Shown one piece after another: positions 49,501-62,000 of a stretch of DNA of 64,000 nucleotides; within the stretch, counting starts at the first letter, position 1; each line of letters starts with the position of its first letter. The translations under genes and the position numbers were made by a program. Under the pieces are notes generated by a model. It was not told the DNA's origin, ran no database searches, and worked only from the letters and a program-made list of their open reading frames with translations. Source of the stretch: Tetrapyrgos nigripes (taxonomy: Eukaryota; Basidiomycota; Agaricomycetes; Agaricales; Campanellaceae); NCBI GenBank assembly GCA_013368315.1, contig JAACJM010000013.1, forward strand, positions 930,001 through 994,000, written 5' to 3'.

Positions 49501-50768
49501 GTCTATGTCATCTTGCGTACACTGGATCCGAAACTTACAGTTTGATATATGTAGTCCTTATTCAAGCCAATTGTCAAGAAGTTGGGGTATGACTACTCAG
49601 CGAACGACTCGATGGATATCACCCAGCTTCGTACCACCGCTATCTCGCATTGCGTCGTTGCCAAAGACACGGAGTACGTTCCTCAGCCTTTGACCATGCT
49701 AGTGATCATATTAACCCAACTGGTCATAGTGTTGTGAACGAATTAAGGCGTAGATTCGACCACTATATGAAGACAGGGGATGATTCAAAAATCCCAGCCG
49801 ATCTAGAGAGTGCTACATACCGTGTCGTGAGTTGTATATCTGTTACTACTCATCATCTTTCTCCTGATCAAATTTCAGGCTGTCGAATACGGAGGACGCG
49901 ATGAGTACTAAATAGTCATCCATGCGCTCGTTATCTATATTCTGATATTTTCCAGGTATAACGCAGTCAAGGATATCTTCCAGAAGAGCCCTACACCTTC
50001 CGCGAAGATTGGAGCAATGTACGATATGGCCTTGGAACACTGATACTTTATTCTGTTTGATCAATAATCTTCTTTCCTACATATGTATAGCTTGGCATTG
50101 TGTCACACCCAAGATGACCAGCTGCTCAAAGAGACTTGCGACATTGCCTTGAATCGTGTTGGGGACCAAGATATATCCGACTTTTTCAAAGGTTTAGCAG
50201 AAAGCCACAAGATGACCTTGGTTGAGTTTTTCAAGACGAATTACGATGAGGCAAGCAGAATACTTGCTCAACGCTGCCCATGGGCATCATGCCGACTGAC
50301 TTTTTTTTTCTTTCCCCCCTTCAGTTGTGCAAGCGATTCCTGGACACTTTCAGATTCTCAATGCTGGTAGAGGTATGGTTAATATAATTTATACGCATGG
50401 ACATGGTAAATTGGTTCTTTTATTTGATTTATTCTACTCGCTTTACAGTCGGCATTCCGCGAATTATCAACCAACAAAGATCTACAAGACACTATTGAAT
50501 TCTTCAAGGCGAGGACAAGCAGTGGCGTTAAACATATGTTGATTGACACTGACCAGCGCCTCACACACTGACAGGGCAAGGATACTTCCAAATTCGACAT
50601 GGCTATGAACCAGGCGATTGATGGTATCAAGGCAAGAATAGCATACCTCGAGGTAGGTCAAACTTGAAGCGCCATATCATTATCTGTCTGACATCACTAT
50701 AGCACTCCAGTTCTGACCTTGAGACATGGTTGAAGGAGTGGAAGAATAAGGGTGCTTCGTTGCATTGA
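46511..50768 (+). CDS. M1 aminopeptidase, copy B (29 exons)
   Basis: Near-identical paralogue of copy A with the same exon plan shifted by 6376-6380 bp, including 4-nt (48149-48152) and 5-nt (48376-48380) exons. The zinc-binding exon (HEIAHMW) and AMENWG are unchanged. The N-terminus is MSLEDSTGKFRLPINVKPFH rather than MSLEDSASKFRLPTNVKPFH, and the end is NKGASLH rather than NKGVSLH. The donor at 47591 is GT where copies A and C have GC. I found no disabling change, so two active genes are predicted. Its 3' end converges on PEX8 with about 280 bp between stops. Confidence 0.87.
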
Positions 50769-51050
50769 CCAGACTGACATAAACACAATAGTACAAGGAG
50801 ATTGTGTTGTGTTGTATAATACTTGAAAGAGGGAAGTTGTACGCTACAAATTGGAATTTGACTCTGAATTCTTCAAGCCGAGTTGCATCGTCAGGAACCC
50901 ATAATTTCTACATGAGAAGCAGGGTATTGCGCTGTCCGCAGGCTGCTAGTGTCGTAATGGTCTTGTCAGTGCGGTGCCTGCGCACAACGCCACTCTAGAA
51001 ATAAACTTCTGTGCAAATGTATGTATACGTGAAGTAATAATGACGACATC

Positions 51051-53119
51051 CTACAACCTAGCTCTAATCCATTCACCCCACCCTGAGACCGCCTGGTTCT
51101 CTTTCTCATCTTTCTCAGCCCCAGTCTCAGTCTCTGCTGCAGCTGCACCAGGAGCACCTCCAAGCACCTCCAAATTCTCATACCACCATCTAACAACCAC
51201 CTCTTTCTCTCGATCTCCAACTCTCTCCAAAATCTCTCTATACAGGGCTTTAACTATCTCGTCCCTTTGTTTCTCGAGCTCTTTCACGTTTGCCTCATCT
51301 ACATCAGCAATATTTTCTCTTTCCTTTTGTTTTCCTTTCCCTCCATTCCGTTTTACTTTTACACGTCTTCCATCTCCCTTTCCCTTCGTCCAAGCCAAAG
51401 CCAAAGTCCCATTCAACCCGACCACAACCCTCTTCATCTCCTCCAACACCTCATTAAGCAATGGAATCGGTAATGCCGATATAGAAGAGATGAGTGCGAG
51501 TCGAAGACGATGGAGTTGGTCTTGTTGGGCTTGCGTAGCAGTAGCACTAGCCTCCTCCAACTCCCTCGTAGCTTTAACTAACTCCCTAACAGCATACATC
51601 GCTAGAGGATAATCCGAAACATCTCCACCCCAAATCCAACCCCATCATAGCCATGCTGCTCATTATCAACACCCACCGCACGCCTCACACAGGCTTCAAA
51701 AGCCATTGAGAGTTGGATAGTGTTGAGTTTTTCTCCATTGCCGTCACCGTTGTCGGTAGTGGCGTCAGAGAGAGAATTCTCGTAAACGAGCGAACGGATG
51801 TAAAAGGGTATGAGGGTTGAGGTGAATGATGTGAGAGATTGAGGCTGAGGTGGTTGTTGGGTTTCTTTTCCTTTGCCTTTCCCTGTGTCGAAATCAATTT
51901 TGGGACTCGTCGACGCGGACGCGGATGCTTTGGCAAAAATAGCCAACACGACAGAATGAGCAGATTCATACACCTGGCGGTGGGTAGAATCACTCAGATG
52001 TTGTTCGACGACAGGCCATACCCGGTCGATGATACATTCCACGCTTAGAGCAGGAACGAGTTGTTCCATACATGCGAGAGTGAACGCGAGGTAGTGTTCG
52101 TCTGAGAGGGAGTGATTGGTGTTTGATAAAAGCTCGTTAACGAATGCATCTGCATCTGCATGTGTGTCTGGTGAACCAGTAGTAGGTGCAGCGAGGATAT
52201 CCAACGCGAGATAAGTAGTTTGACGCAGCTCGGCGAATGTATCTGTGCTGGTGGAGGATATTCCACCAAAACCGGCTATGAGGGAGGACATGTGAGAAAG
52301 GGCATGGAGAGTTGTATGGGCTAGGGAAGCGGGGGTGGTAGAATCGGGTTGGGAGTAGACTGATGGAGGGATGTATACGGCAGAGGAAAGCACGGCATTG
52401 GAAATCATGACAGTAGCAAACAAGAGCGCTTTAGGTGCACGGGTGGCTGCAAGGTCACGGAGGGAGACTAGACACGCGTGAGCGGTAGGAAGACCGTCTT
52501 TCGGGCGTGAGTCTAGGAGAAGGGATAAACATAATGCAGTGAGTTTAGAGATTGGCGACACGGCTGCTAAATCGTCTTGTGTAAATCCGAAAACGAGAGA
52601 AGCGGTGAGGAGATTGACGAGGGTTGGTAAGGGCAGAGCTTTTAGACGTTCGGGTGCTATTAAAGGAAGGGATTGCGAGGCTAGGACAAGGGAAATGGCG
52701 AGAGCGTCGTGTGAACTGTGGGTCTCCCAGTCGACGGAGGTGTACATTGCCATTACCTGTGCGAGGGCAATGACGACATGGTCCTGGGCTCGCGTCGGGA
52801 TTGCACGAGACTTGTCGGCAAAGCCGAGTAAAAGGCCACCGGCGGCGGCTAATCGAAGGACGGGATGACCGCCTTGCAGACCGTTGAGGATGGCGTTTAC
52901 CCAGCCATTGGTCGGGTTTTGGCTGAGATGGACGGCCTGACGGAAAGCAGCGGAGAAGGGAGTGAGGCGTGGGAGCGATAGCGGATGCTGAAGAAAAAGG
53001 GGAGCAGCGACAGCAGTGGCCACCAATGAGGTTGGCAACGAGTCGGCTATGGCACGGGCAAGACGAGGCTGGACAGAAGCAGGATTGGCCGTCGGGCTAT
53101 GGAGTTGGTCAAGCAGCAT
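51051..53119 (-). CDS. PEX8: Peroxisome biogenesis protein, PEX8-like
   Basis: Two exons (53119-51673 and 51601-51051) give 665 aa beginning MLLDQLHSPTANPASVQPRL and ending GWGEWIRARL. The C-terminal ARL fits a type 1 peroxisomal targeting signal, and the large helical body (LRLAAAGGLLLGFADKSR, ALVLASQSLPL-like stretches, YLALDILAAP, LAFTLACMEQLVPAL) fits fungal Pex8, the intraperoxisomal bridge of the import machinery, which itself carries PTS1. The exon 1 donor (GTGTTG) is weak and was chosen because it joins RRAVAMYAVRELVK in frame. The family call rests on length, helical pattern and PTS1, so it is moderate. Fragments of its 3' end were copied into both duplication units. Confidence 0.6.
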
Positions 53120-53222
53120 GCGGTTGGTACACACGTGATGGATTTGATGTGTTTGGGATCCTTCTCTTTTTGACTTCCAGCTGCAGCTCGCCGACTGCAC
53201 TGTCCTCCTCCCGTCGGTCATC
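53120..53222. promoter_or_regulatory. Bidirectional promoter PEX8-like / membrane-protein gene
   Basis: 103 bp between divergent start codons. No TATA box was seen. Confidence 0.45.
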
Positions 53223-54700
53223 ATGACCCCCACAGCAGATTTTCTGCCCCAGCAGACCCCAATCCCTCGAAAACGTCGGCGAATACATCACCGTCAGGAA
53301 CATTTTGACCAAGTCCGTACGTACCTTGCACCCATTTACATCCTCCGTCGTGTCTCATCTCCATAGCAGAAGAGGCCGAGCAACAATGCCAGCTTCTATC
53401 TGGCAACGACGTCGTCTCCTGCTTTCCAGCAACAGACGATTCCTTTTCACAGGGCCAGTTTGCTACCTTTGTCTGTCAGTATCCATCGTTCTTCCTACGG
53501 CCCCACAACCTCACTTGTTCGCACAGGGAATTCTCGTCTTCCAAGTTACGCTCAGACAAATCAAGTCGACCTTTTTCTCTATCATGGCGACTCCAACCAG
53601 CAGATCTTACATGTTCCGGACGTCCAAAATCCCTTTGGCCAAGCTGGCAATTTCCAATACCCAGTAAACGACACATGGTGGCAAGGTTCTCTAGGTGAAG
53701 AATGGGACGGTCAAGACATTCCTCGGCCTTATTACTGGGTCATAATACCCTCAACAACCTCTTTAGATGGCTCCCAGCGCACTCAGGCCCACTTCACCGC
53801 AGTCCGTGAGTATCGCCGCACTATGCGTCATCTCCCCGTTCTCATATCTCTGCCTCTAGAAACAACCTTTGCAGATTCAGTTCTGGCTGCCAGGTCATCC
53901 TCCTCTGCAGCATCCGCTTCTTCGCCTCAGCTGCATCAGCTGCATCAGCTGCATCAGCGCTCAGCTGCATCGCTGCATCAGCTGCATCAGCTGCATCAGC
54001 TGCATCCGCTTCAGCTGCCAGTGCCTCTGCTTTAACCTCAGCCGGCTCTCTCACATCTTCCCCTACCCCAACTGGAAGCTCAACACCCACCGCCGGTACA
54101 GGCAACCTACAGCCTGGCAACGACGACTCTGGCTTTCCTCAATGGGCTATCGCCGTTATCGTCATCCTTGGCTTTCTCGCCATCGCCTCTTCCTGCGTCC
54201 TCGCCTTCTTCATCTCCCGTCGTGTCCGCAGAAGGCGAGAACTCGAGTCTAATCGCAATTCTATGGGCTCATCCTCACCCATGATGGCAAATGCGGCAAA
54301 CTCAGCTGGCGACCCCTTACTCGCTGCAGGTGCTGTCGGTCAAGATCATCATTCTTCCGTTGGTCATGCGAATGCACTTCAACGAGCGCCTTCCGTTGTA
54401 TCACCTGACGGTGCATCAACCGTCTCCAGAGCAGGAAGCGCAGGCGAGGGTGGTCCGTTTAGTGGTGCAGATGCTGCTATCATGGCGGATGCGTTTAGGA
54501 AGGCCCTTCGTAAACCTGACTTTACGGATCCACCACCGGAAGAGGATTCTCCGCCAAGAGATGCAGAGTTGCTGAGCAGAGAACTGGCAGAGGAAGGAAG
54601 AGATATAAGAAGTGTCAGCTCCTCGAGAGGAGTGCGGGTAGAGACGTTGAGTGATGAAGGGACAATACAAGACCATAGCTCATACCATGGTCACCAATGA
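53223..54700 (+). CDS. Single-pass membrane protein with Ala/Ser-rich linker; frame break in repeat
   Basis: Extracellular domain, one transmembrane helix and cytosolic tail. Exons 53223-53316, 53367-53474, 53527-53805 and from 53860 are phase-consistent: CQLLSGNDVVSCFPATDDSF, FATFVWNSRLPSYAQTNQVD, LFLYHGDSNQQILH, NDTWWQGSLGEEWDG, PYYWVIIPSTTSLDGSQRTQ. The helix is FPQWAIAVIVILGFLAIASS followed by CVLAFFISRRVRRRRELE, and the tail has acidic and Ser-rich segments ending DHSSYHGHQ. The frame entering the linker (SSSSAASASS) differs by one base from the frame of the helix; the switch lies within a GCTGCATCA repeat. The N-terminus lacks a signal peptide in my model, so the first exon is doubtful. 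Type I sensor-like topology, function unknown. Confidence 0.62.
53929..54010 (+). repeat. GCTGCATCA minisatellite in coding region
   Basis: About eight imperfect copies of the 9-mer GCTGCATCA with two short interruptions. It encodes Ala-Ala-Ser in the frame of the downstream helix, Leu-His-Gln in the frame of the upstream exon. Such a tract can change length by slippage. Confidence 0.85.
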
Positions 54701-57050
54701 TGCATGGAATCCGAACGAAATGTTTCTCAAGATCTGCTATGTGCTATTCTTTGTGCTCCCTACATCACATCCCCTCTATCTTCTCATTCCTCATCGTCTC
54801 GTCTCTTCAAGATCTCTTTCTCAGTGTCGTTCATGGGCTTGGTTGGTTTCTCCCGGTTGTAGCATTTTAGTATGAGATTTTTCTACTTTTCCTTATCCCC
54901 CTCTCCCTCGTGTGCCATTACATATCCTTCCAATCGGCGGCGTTCAGTCGCTAGGCCGTGCCTTGCCTCGCCTTGCTGCTTGGCGTATGTGCTGGTTTTC
55001 GGCTTCGGGACTTCTTTGGGCTCTGGCTTCTTTCCTAGGACGGACTTCTTTCGCCTTTTTTTAACTTTTCGAAGCGACCGTCTTTTTCGCTTCTCCCTAA
55101 TCCCTTCCCTTTGGAAGTTTTAACCGTTTTCTTGGTATCGTTACGCTTATTCTTCTTACCCTAGTCCCCTCTTATTCCGCACCCTCCGCACTTCTCCGCC
55201 CCCCTCCCTTCACGGTGTTGGACGCCCGTCTTTAATTGTCCGACAGCGTCGCTTAAAAGAGTTGGCACCCACCCATTCAGCTTGGACTACTTTTCTTCCT
55301 CTGTTTACATGTAGCCTACCCTACCTAACAATCAATCAAACCCTTCCGCTCGTTACCCCACATCCATTTCTTGGACAGGACAATTATACATTTATATCTA
55401 TCTCACCTTTCTCTGTTACCTACGATTACAGCTGCGCGGCTGTAAAAGATCTTTTCACTTTTAATATTACTTTTACATACTTATCCTTCGAAGCAAGCTA
55501 TACCTTTTACCGCTACCCCTTTGCCCTTTCGCACCTCGTCTTGATTGACTCGTTCATGGCCACGACTGCAACCTCGACCACGAATCCATCATCGTCATTT
55601 GGGACTCAACTCTGTCTTGCCTGTGCCTGTTCTATGTGCCTGTGTGTCCATCCGTCCGTTTCTTCCGTCATCATTATGCCCTTACTCTTTCTCTCCTACG
55701 TTTACAGTTCTACATGTCCCTTTTTTCTTTCGCAATTTACAATTCTTTTTTGCATTCATTTGCATTTGTATTGCGACAACCGGATGATTCCCTTCCCGTG
55801 GTGAATCGGGACGCTGTAGACCTCTTGACTGGAAATGGACGTGCGGCGCTTTGGACCTGGCTCTGGCTGTGACGCTGGGAATGGCATTGACACCCGGCGC
55901 TCCGCAACGAAACTCCGACACTTCGTTACAGTAACGGCCGAGTAACAGCTTTCCGGTTCTGGTAGGCGATGACGAATACGTGTAAAGGGCTGGTTGGGTG
56001 TTTTGGTTTCGAGTTGGCTGTCAATGCGTTGACGTTGAACGTCCAGGAAGCACATAGGGGGGTTACAAAGTTGAACTCTTGAATCCATGCTATCGATATC
56101 CTCCTCTAACATTATTCTCTCTCACTTTTTTGGACATTGAACGTTCGAACAATGACTCTTCTTATTCAACTACATATGGCTATACGTAGCTAAAAACATA
56201 CGACGCCCCGCTATCTAGTTTAAATTTGTACAATACGGGTACAATTTCCTTCTTCCTCCTCTTTAGTCTTGGGCTCGATTATCGTTGCGGTGCTGGTATC
56301 TGCTTTCGAGAACTTGCATTTCCATTTCCATTTCATTTCCCATCCACTCCTCCTTGCATTCATCCTGATCGTCATCCCCTCTGTCATTCTTTCATTTACC
56401 CCTGCAGATCAGATTCACTCGGTTTCCCTGTACCTCCTGACTGATCACCCTCCCTCATCACCGCCATCGTCATCGTCTCCACATTTCACATTTCAATTTT
56501 CATCATTCATCTTCTCATGTGTACCCGTATGCGTCACCTTGGGCATTATCTTTCTTTTCGCTTGCTATTGTCGCATCGTCATTTCTTTCTTCTTCTGGCT
56601 ACGTCTACTCCTACGTCTACATGTTCGTTACTGAGGTACGCTGTCCGTCGCACAGCATCCACTCCTTTACCCCCACTCGCTTGGCTTTGTGTACTGTAAC
56701 GTTAACATCCTTTTCTCGTTGGTGTTTTTTGTTTTGTTTTTCAGTCCTCTTACAATTGCATTCCACTTATTATTATTACCATTTCTTCTTCTTCTGTATA
56801 TGTTCATGTTATTCATTTCATTCACCAGTTTATAGTTCATCCATCCATATCATACCATACCATACCCAACCAACCATGGCCATCAAATCAAATACAATTG
56901 TGCGCAAAGCAAAGCAATTAAAGATACAACGTACATTTTATACCGCTCTCCGGTTCTCTTAAGTTGTGATTACTACTATGATCAAAACTAGCAAGCAGAC
57001 TTGAGGCTTGAAGCTTGAAGGAGGCAAGATGAAGCCTCCTACCCCTATTC
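54701..57050. other. Pyrimidine-rich non-coding stretch
   Basis: About 2.3 kb in which the plus strand is strongly enriched in C and T (long CTTTCTCT, CCTCCTC and TTTTTCTT runs). Open frames here, the longest 180 codons at 55262-55804, are Ser/Thr/Phe/Tyr-rich by-products of that composition and lack splice or family support. It could be a long 3' UTR of the membrane-protein gene, a non-coding transcript or a large promoter. A minimal 28-codon frame starts at an ACCATGG context at 56875. Confidence 0.5.
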
Positions 57051-58940
57051 GTATCCGGACCATGTACTCGGGAAAATACCCATCTGCCTCCACGTCCTCC
57101 TAGACGATAATCAGTATGTTCCGTGCCCTCTTCTATCGACCTCTGTTCTTGTTCTTGTTATGTTCCCGCCTGAGCTCCATCCGTTTCTCCTGTTCCCGAT
57201 ATAATTGTTCTAAACCTGGCCCAAGATTCTCACTGTGTGCTTCCATTGTACGCGTAATAATACTCATTTAGAATTCTTCTCTCTTCTATCCTTTCATTGT
57301 TCTTTACAGTGGTAAGTACTACGGGCGCAAGCGTGCGTGTACGCGCGTTTTGCTCAGAAACGAAGGTTAGATTGAGACCCAGGATGATCCATGATCGTTT
57401 TCCCATCCTTCCAACGTTCGGTGCTCCGCTATCGCTAAATCGGAGGGGAGGGAGCCGAAGCAACTCTTTTAATTCATTTCCGTGACGGCGGCGTCGACAA
57501 CCGGTACCCTCGACCCAGGCACATACCCTATCGTCACGTTCTCATTCGCTGGTATGATTCGCACTTCTGATATTTCATGAAATTTTTCATTGAAGCCTCA
57601 ATTCTAAAACCACCGAAGATACGTCAACAGGTAATTGAAGACTTGATCGAAGAGATCAAAAAATGTTCCGTGCGATGATGCATGATACACACCACTCCGA
57701 GCATTGCCCCTGGCCTAAAGAGAAAGTCTAGACAACGTACATCATGGACCTTCATGGACGCATGGACGCATAGACCCATAGACCCATAGAGCCACAGGTG
57801 AAGTAACCACCGCAGCAAGTGGCAGCGGCAAGGGTAGGCCGTCAAGAGATGCACTAGCAGTAGCGAGGTGGATTGCTTCAGACGTATATCCCCTGACCTG
57901 TTAATAATAGTAGCGATAGTGAGTGACCTAGAAGCCACGCTTGACAGGAACGTCTGTGTACTACTCTCACCTCAACCATATGCCACTGTGAGCAGCGAGA
58001 TACTTTGGTACTTCGATGGGACAACTTCGGGCCGTTTTATTGGTTTTGTCACTGGGCAAGCATGATACATCATGCTTACACTTTGAAGAGATTGCAAGGG
58101 CTGGCGGCCAGTTCTTTGGACCTCAGGCTCATCAAGAATCTAGGCCAAATCTAGGCAAGTCCAGATACCGCTGAGCTTGAGCTTCAAGATATCGTTCAGG
58201 ATGTAAGTTGTCGACGTAAACGGTGCCGTCTGGCTCCAGAGCTTGTCTGGGGCCCACAAATGAGAAATGATATTTTCGGTGCCCAGGTCCCAGGCCCATT
58301 CATTTCACTGAAGGACAAGTTTGCCCTCGGACCACATGCCAAGGTCAAACGAAGTAAAGTAAAATACCAATTTTGCTTACCATCTGTGCAGTCCTTGGGA
58401 TCCTCGTGGTGGCGACTCTGGTGAGGCAATCAGAGGTGCTCCTTGTGGCGTTCCATCTGCACCTGCCTTACAGACTCAGTACAGGGATGTGCCCATACAC
58501 CTCAATCCGGCATCTATCAGTCTGATAGGGTCGAAGTTCGACAACGTTCTGATGGAATACTTGTGGTATGAAGAGTCTGGAGCCTCGGCGAGTAAAACAT
58601 ACGATCTAAGCAAAAAAATCGCTGGTTACAAGGCCTACAGATTGCGAAGAGACCTTGAAGGAAAGGAGGCTCGTCACGATTGAACCAAATTGAAGCTTGG
58701 GGGTTCAGAATCAGAGCAAGACATTGAAGAAAGCAGAGTAGGGACAACTATTTGAGGCATGGGGAGTAATATCGTTTGCAGTCGTTTGCAGAACAGGACG
58801 AGTAAAAGTAACCAAGAACGTGAGGTGGTCGAGTGTAACACGGTTGGTGTAACGCTGTATAACGTCGTCCTCAACAGACAGCGCAAGGAATTATGTAACG
58901 AAGATGTTATATTATTCTCACTGAACTGCTTGTATAGCTT
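57051..58940. other. Unassigned region with possible decayed or lineage-specific gene
   Basis: Short plus-strand segments look protein-like (TTGTLDPGTYPIVTFSF at about 57500, VSDLEATLDRNVCVLLSP at about 57920, FEEIARAGGQFFGPQAHQE at about 58085) but I could not join them into one frame with convincing splice sites. A small tandem repeat of GACGCATA/GACCCATA type lies at 57759-57790. Stop codons are frequent on both strands. Confidence 0.4.
58489..58683 (+). CDS. Possible C-terminal exon of an unknown gene
   Basis: A 64-codon frame, open upstream to about 58390, with balanced composition: WDPRGGDSGEAIRGAP, then HLNPASISLIGSKFDNVLME, YLWYEESGASASKTYDLSKK, IAGYKAYRLRRDLEGKEARH. It follows a possible acceptor at about 58391. 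No family is recognised and no firm upstream exon was found, so it may be the end of a lineage-specific gene or chance. Confidence 0.25.
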   Translation: MPIHLNPASISLIGSKFDNVLMEYLWYEESGASASKTYDLSKKIAGYKAYRLRRDLEGKEARHD

Positions 58941-59006
58941 GCTTCTAATGCAGAAAATATGGGTTCCTGGCTCGGATGCAACTCGGTTTAGAGAATTCAG
59001 ACTCAG

Positions 59007-62000
59007 AGTCAAATTCTAATTTGTAGCGCACAACTTTCCGAGTCCCCTCTTTCAAGTATATATTATACAGCACAGTCTCCCTGTACTCAGTCTGGTTAGT
59101 GCAACGAGACACCCTTATTCTTCCACTCCTTCAACCATGCCTCAAGGTCAGAACTGGAGTGCTATAGTGATGTCAGACAGATATGGTGTTACCACTTCAA
59201 GTTTGACCCACCTCGAGGTATGCTATTCTTGCCTTGATACCATCAATCGCCTGGTTCATAGCCATGTCGAATTTGGAAGTATCCTTGTCCTGTCAGTGTG
59301 CAAGGCATTGGTCAGCGTCAATCTATGTTCACCGCAACTGCTTGCCTTGAAGAATTCAATAGTGTCTTGCAAATCCTTGTCGGTCGATAATTCGCGGAAT
59401 GCGAACTGTGAAACGAGTAAACACAATATCCAAGTACCATGTCCATGCATATAACCATACCTCTACCAGCATGGAGAATCTGAAAGTCTCCAGAAATCGC
59501 TTGCACAGCTGAAGAAAAAAGACATCAGTCGCATGATACCCATGAGCAGTGTAGGGTATCCTGCTTGCCTCATCGTAATTTGTCTTGAAAAACTCAACCA
59601 AAGTCATCTTGTGGCTTTCTGCTAAACCTTTGAAGAAGTTGGTTATATCCTGCTCTCCAGCATGATTCAGGGCAATGTTGCAAGTCTCCTTGAGCAGCCG
59701 GTCATCTTGGGTGTGACACAATGTCAAGCTGTATGTATGAAGATTGGATCAAACAGAATGTCAGTATTCCAAGACCATGTCGTACATTGCTCCAACTTTC
59801 GCGGAAGGTGTGGGGTTCTTCTGGAAGATATCCTGGACTGCGTTATACCTGGAAAATATCAGAATATAGACTATTTAGTACTCATCGCGTCCTCCGTATT
59901 CGACAGCCTGAAATTTGATCAGGAGAAAGATGATGAGTAGTAACAGATATACAACTCACGACACGGTATGTAGCACTCTCTAGATCGGCTGGGATTTTTG
60001 AATCATCCCCTGTCTTCATATAGTGGTCGAATCTACGTCTTAATTCGTTCACAACACTATGACAAGTTGGGTCAATATGATCACTAGCATGTTTCCGTAC
60101 ATGTTGTCCTTGAGGTACAGTGAAACACCCTTGAGAAATCTCTCCTTTCCTACATAGGCAGACAGCATACGCAAGACTGACGGAGCGTTCATAAGTGATC
60201 AAGCGAAAGACCAAAACTACCTACCGGATGCTGCTTTGGAATATGACAGAGCATCAAAAATCTAGTTGACGAGTCAACTTTTGGCAAGCACGAGGATAGA
60301 GTCTCATCTACCTGGACTAAAGCACTTTTTATTGGGCCATGAGTACAAAAATAACTACTTCAACTCACGAGTGGTATCTTCGTCGGGACAAGTAATCTCG
60401 ATGGGATGTGAAGACAGTTTACAATCGAGCGCCATAGCGCGGTCCAGGTGTCCGTTGATGAATGATGAATTTGGTCGGAACTCCGGGAATGCTCTGCAGG
60501 TCGTTGAGAACTGTCAGTGGACCCATGTGAAGAACATACGGCTCTGATCACGATACAGTCGTCAGAACCCGAGAGATGCTTCAGGATTTCCAACCCTTAC
60601 CAATAGCGATCACTTCTCCCATCTTTAGTAGTTAGCGACTCGTCAGCGGAAGACGGTTGATTCAACGTGAGGAGCATACCAATGTGGCAAAACCTAGAGA
60701 GATGAGTGAACAACCATGCTAAAGAACTGCCTAGCTATTTCATACCTTCGTTGAGGTAAAGATAATCCCACCATTCCATAGTGGTAATATTTCCGAACCT
60801 AAAATTACAAAATTCTAAACAATTGGCAAGAAAGAGCATACTGTTGTATACAGACCACATATGCGCGATTTCGTGACTCTGTCCAGTGGCCACTCGCTTT
60901 TTGGAAGCCATATCGGCTTTCTTAGGGTCAAGTAGCATCATTGACGTGTGTCCAATGATAAGGCCCCAGTTCTCCATGGCTGAAAAGAAGTGAGGGCCGA
61001 GATACAAGTTAAGGAGTACGTTGCCTGACCTCCAACCGAGTCTGCGACTTGAACGAGAAGTCATTGAATAGAGGAAAAGGTCGCGAAAGAGAACGACTTG
61101 CCACTAAAGTGTCGAGCTTTGGAAGGGGATAGGGAACGTCGAAGAACTTTTCGTAGAGAGGCAGAACTTTCGCTGTGACATCCAGTGCAAATTGCGTTTG
61201 GTGAATGAGATCGGCAGTAGCTGGAGGGATTTTTAGTACATGGAATGGCAGGGTAAAGCTCAGGACCCATATAGTCGTAGAGGAACCGTCTTATTGTCCA
61301 CTGGCAAGTGCACGGTAGTCTCAATAAACTCGAATGGACCATTTGCGAATGCAGCGATGTATGTCGACATAATCGGCGTAGTTTGGAATTTGGTGATCTT
61401 CCAATGATTATCCAGGAGCGGGAAAGCTTGCTTCAAACTTGCATGACTCTGGGACTCGTCGGAGAAAGTTTCTTCCGAGATGACAGCACTGTTGCTGAGA
61501 TTGACGGTGTCAGCCTTGGAAACAAGTGTTATATCGAATGTAGCCTTCAAAGCAGGCTCGTCCCAGCATGGAAACACACGCGGGCAAAGGCGGCCTGTGG
61601 TCGATACGATGGATAAGCTGATAATAATCATCGAAATGGACGCAGCGTGACCAACCGTAAATTGAGTCAGAGAGTAATACTTCTTCTGGCCATCCTTTTC
61701 ATAACTAGACTTGAAGTACCCAATCACGCCGTCTTTGAGTTCGCCTGCAAACCTGATCCCAAGTTCTAGTTTGGAGCCGGCCTCAAATGTGGCTGGGAAA
61801 GTGAACGTGACGCGTTTGTCTTTTTCATTGACAGACAGTCTGAAGGAGTGTGGTCTTCGTTGGAAGAATCGGAGCGGAGTAGCTGTTTAGCATATCAATC
61901 ACTGCTTATACCCACCTGTAGTCACTAACACTTACACCTTGTCAAGTTGAAGTTCGTCGGAATTGAGAACAATCTTGGAAGTTGGTTCCTTGACATCGAG

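Larger units (their letters stand above)
44485..50868. repeat. Tandem segmental duplication, unit B
   Basis: Second copy of the unit described at 38107-44484. At its right edge the aminopeptidase 3' flank continues (GACTCTGAATTCTTCAAG) into sequence that also flanks the inverted copy at about 58940-59010, so unit B keeps the original right junction and unit A has the recombinant one. Confidence 0.92.

Noticed and set aside
55262..55804. 180-codon plus-strand open frame
   Set aside because: Its composition (Ser, Thr, Phe, Tyr, Leu) follows from the C/T-rich DNA; neighbouring frames are open as well, and there is no splice structure or family motif.
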